DNA from: Enterococcaceae bacterium | Lineage (GTDB): Bacteria > Bacillota > Bacilli > Lactobacillales > Catellicoccaceae | DNA length: 63,061 nt | Assembly: GCA_030150665.1 (NCBI GenBank) | Contig: JASLFJ010000029.1 | Coordinates: 1-63,061, forward strand | Reading direction: 5' to 3' | Shown here: one piece after another, positions 17,687 to 26,252 of the stretch | Position numbering within the stretch: position 1 is the stretch's first letter | How the letters are laid out: the number at the start of each line of letters is the position of its first letter | Notes under the pieces: model-generated | Database searches by the model: none | The model's input: only the letters and a program-made list of their open reading frames with translations | Told to the model about the DNA's origin: nothing | Translations under genes and position numbers: made by a program

Positions 17687-19688
17687 AGGCAATTTCTGCA
17701 CCATTAGGTACATCTTTACTAATTTCAACAAGCTGTAATTTTCCATCTTGCTCTGATGATAAAATCATACCTTGACTTAAATATCCGCGTAATTTGCGTG
17801 GTTTTAAATTAGCTACAATGGCTACTTTTTTACCAATCAGTTTTGATGGGTCTGGATAATATTCTGCAACTCCTGAGACAATCTGTCTATGCCCTTCATC
17901 TCCTGCATCTAGGCGAAATACAAGCAAACGATCTGCACCGCGCACTTTTTGACAGTCAATAATCTCAGCAACTTTAAGCTCTACTTGATCAAACGTATCA
18001 TACTGAATTTCTTGCTCTTTGCGCGATAATAATACCGTCTCTTCAGGATCCCATTTGCTAGTCACAGGACGGCCATCAGGATGTGCCATTTGTTTTTGAA
18101 TATATTGTACTTCCACTTCCTGATCGACACGTGGAAAAATCGGCTCCCCTTGTTTAATAACCGTAGTACCTTCAGGAAACTCTCCAAACCTTAAGCCGTT
18201 GATCGATGTTTCAACAGCTGGAAGTCCTAGTTGTCTGAAAATATCATATGATGCTTTTGTCATAAAGGGTTGTAATAAAACAGCCACAATACGCAATGAC
18301 TCTGCTAAATGAACAAGCACACTATCTAGCTCTGCTGCTTTTTCAGTGTCTTTTGCCAAAATCCACGGTGTTGTTTCATCAATATATTTATTCGCGCGCG
18401 TAATTAACTGCCACACTTCAGAAAGTGCTGCACTAAATTCCATCTCATCCATATGTTTATAATACTTACCAATAATATTTGCAGCTGTTGTTGAAAGTTC
18501 ACTATCATAATCTGTAACAAGAGAAGCATATTTAGGCACATGACCATTACGATACTTATTAATCATCGCAATCGTTCTATTTAATAAGTTACCTAAATCA
18601 TTCGATAAATCAGAAGTCATCCGCTGTACAAAGTCTTCTGGAGTAAAGACATAATCTCCTCCAAAAGGCATTGTTTTCATTAAATAATAACGTACAGGAT
18701 CTAAACCGTATCTTTCAATTAACATCTCTGGATAGACGACATTTCCTTTAGATTTAGACATCTTACCCTCTTTCATCAGCATCCAACCATGGGCATAAAT
18801 GGTCTTAGGTAATGGTAAATCTAAAGCCATCAGTAAAATTGGCCAATAAATGGTATGAAATCTGACAATATCTTTTCCAATCATATGCACATCTGCAGGC
18901 CAGTATTTTTTCATCAACGCATCATCATCGCTACCATAACCAAGAGCTGTAATATAATTACTTAAAGCATCAATCCAAACATAAACGACATGTTTTGGAT
19001 CATTTGGCACATGAATCCCCCAATCAAAGGTAGTTCTGGTAATTGCTAAATCTTCTAATCCTGGTTTAATAAAATTATTTAACATCTCAACTTCACGAGA
19101 ATGGGGCTGAATAAATTCAGGATGCTGTGCATAATATTCAATTAATCTTGGCGCATATTTACTCATCTTAAAGAAATAACACGGTTCTTTCACAAGTTCT
19201 ACTTCATGACCACTTGGTGCTTTTCCGCCTATTACGCGACCTTCATCATCTTTATAAACTTCAGATAATTGGGTTTCTGTGAAGTATTCTTCATCGGATA
19301 CAGAATACCAACCGACATATTCACCTAAATAAATATCGCCTTGGTCTAATAGCTTTTGAAAAATATACTGCACACTTTTTTGATGTTTAGGATCCGTGGT
19401 ACGAATAAAATCATCATAACTAATATCTAATAAATTCCATAATTTTTTCACACGAATGGACATCTCATCAACATATTCTTGAGGAGTCATCTGTTGACTT
19501 TTGGCCTTTTGTTCGATTTTTTGACCGTGCTCATCAAGTCCTGTTAAATAAAATACATCATAACCTCGTAATCGTTTATAACGAGCGAGCACATCACAGG
19601 CAACCGTTGTATATGCATTTCCGATATGTAACTTTCCACTTGGATAATAAATCGGTGTTGTAATATAAAATGTTTCTTTTTGGGTCAT
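17685..19688 (-). CDS. metG: Methionyl-tRNA synthetase
   Basis: Class I synthetase of 667 residues. It has the HIGH-type motif in PSGKLHIGNAY, KMSKSKGN, and a C-terminal tRNA-binding OB domain (about 565-667, FDQVELKVAEIIDC ... ANLKPRKLRGYLSQGM). The connective peptide (YVGWYSVSDEEYF) lacks the Cys knuckles of the E. coli type, as in other Firmicutes. It attaches Met to initiator and elongator tRNA. A probable promoter with extended -10 (TGATATACT) lies about 70 bp upstream. No T-box or S-box is seen in the short leader. Confidence 0.97.
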   Translation of the reverse strand: MTQKETFYITTPIYYPSGKLHIGNAYTTVACDVLARYKRLRGYDVFYLTGLDEHGQKIEQKAKSQQMTPQEYVDEMSIRVKKLWNLLDISYDDFIRTTDPKHQKSVQYIFQKLLDQGDIYLGEYVGWYSVSDEEYFTETQLSEVYKDDEGRVIGGKAPSGHEVELVKEPCYFFKMSKYAPRLIEYYAQHPEFIQPHSREVEMLNNFIKPGLEDLAITRTTFDWGIHVPNDPKHVVYVWIDALSNYITALGYGSDDDALMKKYWPADVHMIGKDIVRFHTIYWPILLMALDLPLPKTIYAHGWMLMKEGKMSKSKGNVVYPEMLIERYGLDPVRYYLMKTMPFGGDYVFTPEDFVQRMTSDLSNDLGNLLNRTIAMINKYRNGHVPKYASLVTDYDSELSTTAANIIGKYYKHMDEMEFSAALSEVWQLITRANKYIDETTPWILAKDTEKAAELDSVLVHLAESLRIVAVLLQPFMTKASYDIFRQLGLPAVETSINGLRFGEFPEGTTVIKQGEPIFPRVDQEVEVQYIQKQMAHPDGRPVTSKWDPEETVLLSRKEQEIQYDTFDQVELKVAEIIDCQKVRGADRLLVFRLDAGDEGHRQIVSGVAEYYPDPSKLIGKKVAIVANLKPRKLRGYLSQGMILSSEQDGKLQLVEISKDVPNGAEIA

Positions 19689-19753
19689 ATCAAGATCCTC
19701 CCTAGCTAATTATTAAGCTACATCGCTTCTGACGTTACATCGATATCTTCTCT

Positions 19754-19759
19754 AGTATA
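19754..19759 (-). promoter_or_regulatory. Probable -10 element of the metG promoter
   Basis: Minus strand TGATATACT is an extended -10 with a weak TTAAGA-like -35 about 16 bases upstream. It lies 66 bases before the metG ATG. Confidence 0.45.
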
Positions 19760-19790
19760 TCATATTTTAACTTTTTCTTAAGGCTATTTT

Positions 19791-19837
19791 CCAAAAAAAA
19801 AATACTTAGATTATCTAGCTGGGCTAGACAATCTAAG
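19791..19837 (-). terminator. Strong terminator after tuf
   Basis: Minus strand ACTTAGATTGTCTAG pairs with CTAGATAATCTAAGT (one mismatch) around CCCAG, followed by ATTTTTTTTTT. It ends transcription of tuf, whose stop lies at 19852-19854. Confidence 0.9.
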
Positions 19838-19851
19838 TAAGAAAGAATTAA

Positions 19852-21039
19852 TTATTTTACGATTTCAGTAACAACGCCTGATCCAACAGTACGTCCACCT
19901 TCACGAATTGAGAAACGAGTTCCGTCTTCAATCGCAATTGGGTGAATTAATTCAACTTCCATTGCTACGTTATCGCCAGGCATTACCATTTCAGTTCCTT
20001 CTGGTAATTCTACAACACCGGTAACATCAGTTGTACGGAAGTAAAATTGTGGACGGTAGTTAGAGAAGAATGGTGTATGACGTCCACCTTCATCTTTTGA
20101 TAATACATAAACTTCAGCTTTGAAACGAGTATGTGGTGTAATTGAACCTGGTTTAGCTAATACTTGTCCACGCTCAATATCTTCACGTGCAATACCACGT
20201 AATAATGCACCAATGTTATCTCCAGCTTCAGCGTAATCTAATAATTTACGGAACATTTCAACACCAGTAACTGTTGTTTTTTCGATTTCAGGTTTGATAC
20301 CAACGATATCAACTTCATCCCCAACACGAACTTGTCCACGCTCAACACGTCCTGTTGCAACAGTTCCACGTCCTGTAATAGAGAATACATCCTCAACAGG
20401 CATCATGAATGGACGATCATTGTCACGTTCTGGAGTTGGAATGTACTCATCAACTGCAGCCATTAATTCTAAGATTTTTTCTTCATAAGCAGCATCGCCT
20501 TCTAAAGCTTTTAATGCAGATCCAGCGATAATTGGTGTATCATCACCTGGGAAGTCATATTCAGTTAATAAGTCACGAACTTCCATTTCTACTAATTCTA
20601 ATAATTCTTCGTCATCAACCATATCAACTTTGTTTAAGAATACAACGATGTATGGAACACCAACGTTACGTGATAATAAGATATGCTCACGAGTTTGTGG
20701 CATTGGACCATCAGCAGCAGATACTACTAAGATAGCTCCATCCATTTGAGCTGCTCCAGTGATCATGTTTTTAACGTAGTCCGCGTGTCCTGGGCAGTCA
20801 ACGTGTGCGTAGTGACGTACATCTGTTTCATACTCAATGTGTGAAGTATTGATTGTAATTCCACGCTCTTTTTCTTCAGGTGCGTTATCGATTTCTGCAT
20901 AACTTGCAGCTTCTCCGCCACCATGTTTTGATAATACAGTTGCAATCGCAGCTGTTAATGTAGTTTTACCATGGTCAACGTGTCCGATAGTACCAATATT
21001 TACATGGGGTTTAGAACGATCAAATTTTTCTTTTGCCAT
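19852..21039 (-). CDS. tuf: Elongation factor Tu
   Basis: GTPase delivering aminoacyl-tRNA to the ribosomal A site. The 395-residue protein has GHVDHGKTTL (P-loop), DCPGHADYV (G3), NKVD (G4) and the three-domain architecture. Codon use is strongly biased, as expected for the most abundant cell protein. It follows fusA but has its own consensus promoter in the 118-bp gap and a strong terminator, so it can be made independently of the str operon. Confidence 0.99.
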   Translation of the reverse strand: MAKEKFDRSKPHVNIGTIGHVDHGKTTLTAAIATVLSKHGGGEAASYAEIDNAPEEKERGITINTSHIEYETDVRHYAHVDCPGHADYVKNMITGAAQMDGAILVVSAADGPMPQTREHILLSRNVGVPYIVVFLNKVDMVDDEELLELVEMEVRDLLTEYDFPGDDTPIIAGSALKALEGDAAYEEKILELMAAVDEYIPTPERDNDRPFMMPVEDVFSITGRGTVATGRVERGQVRVGDEVDIVGIKPEIEKTTVTGVEMFRKLLDYAEAGDNIGALLRGIAREDIERGQVLAKPGSITPHTRFKAEVYVLSKDEGGRHTPFFSNYRPQFYFRTTDVTGVVELPEGTEMVMPGDNVAMEVELIHPIAIEDGTRFSIREGGRTVGSGVVTEIVK

Positions 21040-21113
21040 TTTAAGATAGCCTCCTAATAATTTATATTTTATAGAGAGAGCTTACAGATGCACGCATCTA
21101 TAAACTCAATCAT

Positions 21114-21142
21114 TAATTATCATTTTACATGATTTTTGTCAA
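21114..21142 (-). promoter_or_regulatory. tuf promoter
   Basis: Minus strand TTGACA (21137-21142), 17-nt spacer, TAATTA (21114-21119), 75 bases upstream of the tuf ATG. A palindrome AGATGCACGCATCT at 21086-21099 lies in the resulting leader. Confidence 0.65.
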
Positions 21143-21157
21143 AAAATACAGACTTAA

Positions 21158-23242
21158 TTATTCAGATTTACCACCATTTTTTTTGATGATTTCTTCTTGA
21201 ATAGATTTCGGTACATCTTCATAATGATCAAATGTCATCATAAATGTTCCGCGTCCTTGTGTAGAAGAACGTAATGTTGTTGCATAACCAAACATTTCAG
21301 ATAATGGAACAATCGCATTCACAATTTGTGAATTTCCTTTAGCTTCCATACCTTCAACACGTCCACGACGTGCTGTAACATGTCCCATAACATCTCCTAA
21401 ATATTCTTCAGGAACAGTCACAACAACTTTCATCATAGGCTCTAAAATTACAGGATTTGCTTTTTTAGCAGCTTCACGAAGTGCCATAGATGCAGCAACA
21501 CGGAATGCTGTCTCACTTGAGTCAACATCATGATATGATCCATCATAAAGTTTTGCTTTAATATCTACTAATGGATAGCCAGCTAAAACTCCGTTTAACA
21601 TAGCATCTTCTAATCCTTTTTCTACCGCTGGAATGTATTCACGAGGAACAACCCCACCGACAATCGCATTTTCAAATTCAAAGCCTTTTCCTTCTTCATT
21701 TGGTGTAAATTCAATCCAAACGTGTCCGTACTGACCTTTACCACCGGATTGACGTACAAATTTACCTTCTGCTTGAGTTGCATTGCGGAATGTTTCACGG
21801 TAAGACACTTGAGGTGCCCCAACGTTTGCATCTACTTTAAACTCACGGCGCATACGGTCAACTAAAACGTCTAAGTGAAGCTCACCCATTCCGGCAATAA
21901 CCGTTTCACCTGTTTCTGCATTTGTTTCAACACGGAATGATGGATCTTCTTCAGCAAGTTTTTGTAATGCAATTCCCATTTTATCTTGGTCAGCTTTAGA
22001 TTTAGGCTCTACCGCAACCTCAATAACTGGCTCTGGGAATTCAATAGATTCTAAGATAACAGGTGCTTTTTCATCACATAATGTATCCCCTGTTGTTGTA
22101 TCTTTAAGACCTACTGCTGCAGCGATATCTCCGGCATATACATTTTGAATTTCTTCACGTGTATTCGCATGCATCTGTAAAATACGTCCAATACGTTCAC
22201 GTTTGCCTTTAGAAGCATTTAAAACGTAAGATCCTGAATCTAAAATTCCAGAATACACACGGAAGAATGTTAAACGTCCAACAAATGGATCGGTCATTAC
22301 TTTAAATGCAAGTGATGCAAATGGCTCATCATCAGAAGATGGACGCTCCGTTTCTTCACCTGTTTTTGGATTTACCCCTTTAATTGGTGGGATATCTGTT
22401 GGTGCTGGTAAGTAGTCAATTACCGCATCAAGTAATAACTGAACCCCTTTATTTTTAAAGGCTGTTCCGCACATTACTGGGAAAAACTCTACAGATAATG
22501 TTGCTGTACGAATTGCTGATTTTAATTCTTCTTCAGAGATTTCTTCTCCGTCTAAGAATTTCATCATCAATTCTTCATCCATATCTGCAACAGCTTCAAT
22601 TAACTTTTCACGGTATTCTTCAGCTTGTTCACGGTACTCTTCAGGAATTTCAGTTTCTTGAATTTCTGTTCCTAAATCGTTTGTGTAAATTTCAGCTTTC
22701 ATTTTAACTAAGTCAATGATTCCAGTGAAATCATCTTCTGCACCAATTGGAAGTTGAATTGGATGTGCATTTGCTTGTAAACGATCATGAAGTGTTGATA
22801 CAGAATATAAGAAATCCGCACCAATTTTATCCATTTTGTTACAAAATACAATACGGGGTACTCGATAATCTGTCGCTTGACGCCAAACTGTTTCTGTTTG
22901 TGGCTCTACCCCAGATTGTGAGTCTAATACCGTTACCGCACCATCTAATACACGTAGTGAACGTTGTACTTCAATAGTAAAATCCACGTGTCCAGGGGTA
23001 TCAATGATATTGACACGATTCCCTTTCCACTGTGCAGTCGTTGCGGCAGATGTAATTGTAATTCCACGCTCTTGTTCTTGTTCCATCCAGTCCATTTGAG
23101 AAGCTCCTTCATGAGTTTCTCCAATTTTATGGATTTTACCTGTATAGTACAAGATACGCTCTGTTGTTGTTGTTTTTCCGGCATCAACGTGAGCCATGAT
23201 TCCTATATTTCTCGTTTTTTCTAACGAAAATTCTCTTGCCAT
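21158..23242 (-). CDS. fusA: Elongation factor G
   Basis: Ribosomal translocase GTPase, 694 residues: G1 MAHVDAGKTTTTERIL, G3 DTPGHVDFT, G4 NKMDKIG, domain IV/V motifs GGVVPREYIPAVEKG and LGDVMGHVTARRG. The open frame extends to 23290, but ATG at 23242 begins the standard MAREF N-terminus and has AGGAG at 7 nt. Third gene of the str operon. A hairpin-forming 86-bp gap separates it from rpsG. Confidence 0.98.
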   Translation of the reverse strand: MAREFSLEKTRNIGIMAHVDAGKTTTTERILYYTGKIHKIGETHEGASQMDWMEQEQERGITITSAATTAQWKGNRVNIIDTPGHVDFTIEVQRSLRVLDGAVTVLDSQSGVEPQTETVWRQATDYRVPRIVFCNKMDKIGADFLYSVSTLHDRLQANAHPIQLPIGAEDDFTGIIDLVKMKAEIYTNDLGTEIQETEIPEEYREQAEEYREKLIEAVADMDEELMMKFLDGEEISEEELKSAIRTATLSVEFFPVMCGTAFKNKGVQLLLDAVIDYLPAPTDIPPIKGVNPKTGEETERPSSDDEPFASLAFKVMTDPFVGRLTFFRVYSGILDSGSYVLNASKGKRERIGRILQMHANTREEIQNVYAGDIAAAVGLKDTTTGDTLCDEKAPVILESIEFPEPVIEVAVEPKSKADQDKMGIALQKLAEEDPSFRVETNAETGETVIAGMGELHLDVLVDRMRREFKVDANVGAPQVSYRETFRNATQAEGKFVRQSGGKGQYGHVWIEFTPNEEGKGFEFENAIVGGVVPREYIPAVEKGLEDAMLNGVLAGYPLVDIKAKLYDGSYHDVDSSETAFRVAASMALREAAKKANPVILEPMMKVVVTVPEEYLGDVMGHVTARRGRVEGMEAKGNSQIVNAIVPLSEMFGYATTLRSSTQGRGTFMMTFDHYEDVPKSIQEEIIKKNGGKSE

Positions 23243-23270
23243 GTGTGCACTCCTCTCTATTTTCCACACG

Positions 23271-23318
23271 CATACAGCCTCGATGATCAATCACATCGAG
23301 TTAAGCTGCATCTCTTAC
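23271..23318 (-). other. Structured rpsG-fusA intergenic region
   Basis: Minus strand CAGC...CTCGATG / CATCGAG...GCTG can fold into a hairpin without a T-run, just downstream of rpsG and upstream of fusA. It is not a terminator. It could be a processing or translational-control element; only the inverted repeat is seen. Confidence 0.35.
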
Positions 23319-23328
23319 GAGACTTAAA

Positions 23329-23799
23329 TTACCAACGATAATGCGCAAATGCACGGTTTGCATCAGCCATTTTATGTGTATCTTCGCGTTTTTTAACAGA
23401 AGCTCCTGTGTTGTTAGCAGCATCCATAATTTCTTTTGCTAAACGCTCTTCCATTGTATGCTCTCCACGTAAACGTGCATAGCTTACAATCCAGCGTAAT
23501 CCTAAAGTGGTACGACGCTCAGGACGTACTTCTACAGGGACTTGGTAGTTTGACCCACCAACACGGCGTGCTTTAACTTCAAGAACAGGCATAACATTTT
23601 CCATTGCTTGTTCAAATACTTCAAGAGGATCTGTACCTGTCTTCTCTTGAATAATGTCAAAAGCATTATAAATTATTTTTGATGCGATTCCACGTTTTCC
23701 ATCAATCATCACCTGATTAATTAAACGTGTAACTAGTTTGGAATTATAAATCGGATCTGGTAAAACATCACGTTTTGCAACAGGACCTTTACGAGGCAT
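23329..23799 (-). CDS. rpsG: 30S ribosomal protein S7
   Basis: Primary rRNA-binding protein that nucleates assembly of the 30S head. The 156-residue sequence MPRKGPVAKRDVLPDP ... LVTRLINQVMIDGKRGIA is a textbook S7. The frame is open to 23817, but ATG at 23799 has GGAGG at 8 nt and gives the family N-terminus and length. In the rpsL-rpsG-fusA operon. Confidence 0.98.
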   Translation of the reverse strand: MPRKGPVAKRDVLPDPIYNSKLVTRLINQVMIDGKRGIASKIIYNAFDIIQEKTGTDPLEVFEQAMENVMPVLEVKARRVGGSNYQVPVEVRPERRTTLGLRWIVSYARLRGEHTMEERLAKEIMDAANNTGASVKKREDTHKMADANRAFAHYRW

Positions 23800-23871
23800 C
23801 CAAACTCCTCCTTCCATCTTCTTAAATTTTTTATTTTTATTTTATAAAATACTTATTTTTGATGACAAAAA

Positions 23872-24285
23872 TTAACCTTTAGGTTTTTTTGTTCCGTATT
23901 TAGAACGGCTTTGTTTACGATCAACCACACCTGCTGTATCTAACGCACCACGAACAATATGGTAACGTACCCCTGGTAAGTCTTTTACACGTCCTCCACG
24001 GATTAATACAACACTGTGTTCTTGTAAGTTATGCCCAATCCCTGGGATATAAGCAGTAACCTCAATTAAGTTTGATAAACGAACACGCGCATATTTACGT
24101 AACGCTGAGTTCGGTTTTTTCGGTGTCATTGTTCCAACACGTGTACAAACACCACGTTTTTGAGGAGCATGCACATTTGTTTGTGTCTTTTTAAAGCTAT
24201 TATACCCTTTATTTAAAGCAGGGGAATTTGATTTCGTTGTTTTTGATTTACGAGGTTTGCGTACTAATTGATTAATTGTAGGCAT
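23872..24285 (-). CDS. rpsL: 30S ribosomal protein S12
   Basis: Decoding-centre protein of 137 residues: MPTINQLVRKPRKSK, TPKKPNSALRKYARVRLSN, YIPGIGHNLQEHSVVLIRGG. The Lys residues of the PKKPNSA loop, where classical streptomycin-resistance changes fall, are unchanged. First gene of the str operon, preceded by a leader of about 150 nt carrying a terminator-like hairpin. Confidence 0.99.
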   Translation of the reverse strand: MPTINQLVRKPRKSKTTKSNSPALNKGYNSFKKTQTNVHAPQKRGVCTRVGTMTPKKPNSALRKYARVRLSNLIEVTAYIPGIGHNLQEHSVVLIRGGRVKDLPGVRYHIVRGALDTAGVVDRKQSRSKYGTKKPKG

Positions 24286-24352
24286 CTAAAGTTCCTCCTC
24301 CCTTTCTATTTCCTATTCTAGATCCACACATCCAGGCGAACCATTTTTATCA

Positions 24353-24381
24353 TGAAAAAATATTGCAGCTATCTCTGCAAT
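24353..24381 (-). terminator. Attenuator-like terminator in the rpsL leader
   Basis: On the minus strand TTGCAG-AGATAG-CTGCAA followed by TATTTTTT lies between the str promoter and rpsL, about 60-90 nt after the expected transcription start. No gene ends here except those upstream of the promoter, so the hairpin acts on leader transcripts. Confidence 0.6.
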
Positions 24382-24440
24382 CATACTTGGCTTTATTGAC
24401 AGTCAGCACGTCTTTCGACCTGTTCTAAAGCACCTTAGTT

Positions 24441-24469
24441 AGGATATCATAGTTCCTCTATGCTGTCAA
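24441..24469 (-). promoter_or_regulatory. str operon promoter (rpsL-rpsG-fusA)
   Basis: Minus strand TTGACA (24464-24469), 17-nt spacer, TATCCT (24441-24446). The -35 hexamer contains the TGA stop of trmB (24466-24468). Confidence 0.8.
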
Positions 24470-25116
24470 CATTCTTCTTTAGGAAAATGTGTTTTAAGTC
24501 GGTAAATTCTTTGTCCTCTAGAAGAAAATTTTTCTTCATATTCTGTCATTACATTTTCTATATCTTCTAATCGATGTAAATCTAAAGAAACTTCATCTAA
24601 CATCCATCCTTGTTCTGATAGTGTCACTAAAGTATACTCAAATAGCCCTTGATTGTCTGTTTTCATATAAATTTGACACTCTGGTGCTAAAATTTCTTGA
24701 TAGGCAACTAAAAAATCAGGAGAAGTTAATCGACGTTTTTCATGTCTTTTTTTAGGCCATGGATCAGAAAAGTTAAGATAAATACGATCCACTTCACCTG
24801 CTGCAAAATACTGCGTTACAGCACGACCATCTGTATGAAGTAATTTTACATTCGGTAACTTTAATGTCTCTAACTTTTCAAGTACATGAATCAGTACACT
24901 TGCTTGAAGCTCGATCCCGATAAAATTAATCTCAGGATGTTTTTGGGCAAGTTCTGTAATAAATCGACCTTTACCTGTTCCTATTTCAATATGAATCGGC
25001 TGCTCTTTTACAAAAACAGATGGCCAACTCCCTTGAAACTGTTCTGGATTTTGTACAACATATGTTGTATTACTTTGCAGTTTCTCTAACGCTCCTGGCT
25101 TATTTCTTAAGCGCAT
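24466..25116 (-). CDS. trmB: tRNA (guanine-N(7)-)-methyltransferase
   Basis: Methylates G46 of tRNA to m7G. The 216-residue Rossmann methyltransferase has IEIGTGKGRFI (SAM), IELQASV, and the substrate motif FSDPWPKKRHEKRRL. The standalone gene ends within the str promoter. Its start ATG at 25116 follows a GGAAGGGAA ribosome binding site. Confidence 0.96.
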   Translation of the reverse strand: MRLRNKPGALEKLQSNTTYVVQNPEQFQGSWPSVFVKEQPIHIEIGTGKGRFITELAQKHPEINFIGIELQASVLIHVLEKLETLKLPNVKLLHTDGRAVTQYFAAGEVDRIYLNFSDPWPKKRHEKRRLTSPDFLVAYQEILAPECQIYMKTDNQGLFEYTLVTLSEQGWMLDEVSLDLHRLEDIENVMTEYEEKFSSRGQRIYRLKTHFPKEEC

Positions 25117-25250
25117 ATGAATTCCCTTCCTTTATATGAGATATATAACTTTATATCTAAGTTTCTGCTTTATTTTAACAAAAAGCCTGCTTTTTGTCAG
25201 AGATTTTTTAAAAAAGTTTTTCTTTGATCTAAAAAAGAAAAAAATCATGG

Positions 25251-25256
25251 TATAAT
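25251..25256 (+). promoter_or_regulatory. Extended -10 promoter for the small-protein/def transcript
   Basis: TGGTATAAT, a TGn-extended consensus -10, lies 32 bases before the small-protein ATG. No convincing -35 is seen at normal spacing; TTGATC at 25224 is too far. Confidence 0.55.
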
Positions 25257-25287
25257 AAAGCTACAAATAAAAAGGATGGTGAATCTC

Positions 25288-25449
25288 ATGACAACATTAA
25301 GAGACGGATTAAAAGAAAATCGTGAAAGCTTTGAACGTGAAGCTTATAAACATGCAGAAGAAAAAATAATTGATGAACGTGAAGCTCACGTTGCTGAAAA
25401 AAAATTAGAAAAGAAAGAAAAACGTGAAGAACGTGAACATAAAGGTTAA
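25288..25449 (+). CDS. Small, highly charged helical protein
   Basis: A 53-codon reading frame, MTTLRDGLKENRESFERE to the end REEREHKG, with AAAGGATGGTGA upstream of ATG and a good extended -10 promoter. Nearly half the residues are Glu, Lys or Arg, and the sequence is predicted to be one long amphipathic or fully charged helix. Codons avoid rare forms (cgt, gaa, aaa), consistent with real expression. I do not recognise the family. It precedes def by 28 bp and may share its transcript. Confidence 0.65.
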   Translation: MTTLRDGLKENRESFEREAYKHAEEKIIDEREAHVAEKKLEKKEKREEREHKG

Positions 25450-25477
25450 TTTATTTTAAGTAAGAAGGTGCATATTC

Positions 25478-26062
25478 ATGTTAACAATGAAAGATATCGT
25501 ACGCGAAGGCCATCCTCAACTTAGAAAAACAGCTCAACTGCTAACAACACCTCTTTCCAAAGAAGATCAAGAACTGGCTGAGCAGATGATGGAGTTTTTA
25601 AAAAATAGTCAAGATGAACAACTCGCAGAGCAATATGACTTAAGACCTGGCGTAGGCCTTGCAGCACCACAATTAGGTTTAGATAAACAAATGATTGCAG
25701 TCCATATTCCAAATGTAAAACAGCACCCAGAACATCCTGATCAGTTAGAAGAGTATATTTCATTGAGTGAAGTACTGATTAACCCTAAAATTATTCGGGA
25801 ATCGCTTCAAAAAGTATGTTTACCTGATGGTGAAGGGTGTCTTTCTGTAGACCGAGAAGTTCCTGGTTATGTCCCAAGAGCTGCGCGAATTAAAGTAAGA
25901 TATACAGATATTGACGGCAAAGAACACGAACGACAATTTAAAGATTATGAGGCAATCGTGTTACAACATGAAATTGATCATTTAAATGGTATCCTTTTTT
26001 ATGATCATATTCACGAATCTGCTCCTTGGACTGTACCTGATGGAGTCACTGTGTTGCAATAA
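25478..26062 (+). CDS. def: Peptide deformylase
   Basis: Removes the N-formyl group from nascent chains. The 194-residue protein carries GVGLAAPQL, EGCLS (Cys metal ligand) and HEIDHLNG (two His ligands, catalytic Glu). The insertion between motifs and the overall length mark the type II deformylase of low-GC Gram-positives. AAGAAGGTG precedes ATG at 25478. Confidence 0.97.
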   Translation: MLTMKDIVREGHPQLRKTAQLLTTPLSKEDQELAEQMMEFLKNSQDEQLAEQYDLRPGVGLAAPQLGLDKQMIAVHIPNVKQHPEHPDQLEEYISLSEVLINPKIIRESLQKVCLPDGEGCLSVDREVPGYVPRAARIKVRYTDIDGKEHERQFKDYEAIVLQHEIDHLNGILFYDHIHESAPWTVPDGVTVLQ

Positions 26063-26099
26063 TACACACCCATAAAACAGCAGTAAAACAACAATATAA

Positions 26100-26146
26100 A
26101 AACAGACATGATACTTTAACTCGCTAAAGTATCATGTCTGTTTTTT
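26100..26146. terminator. Bidirectional terminator between def and the sensor kinase gene
   Basis: An 18-bp stem AACAGACATGATACTTTA / TAAAGTATCATGTCTGTT around a 6-nt loop, with T-run on the right and A-run on the left, between converging genes. Confidence 0.9.
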
Positions 26147-26252
26147 GTTGCACGTTGTCATTTACATATAACTCACAGACGAATAGAACTCCTATCACTG
26201 ATCATAACCACTAGCCTAAAGAGAAAAAGGAAGTATCAATATCTCTAACCTG

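Noticed and set aside
25186..25206. AAAAAGC-GCTTTTT inverted repeat upstream of the small charged protein gene
   Set aside because: The loop is too short for a normal terminator and the region is generally AT-rich; no gene end needs it on the plus strand.
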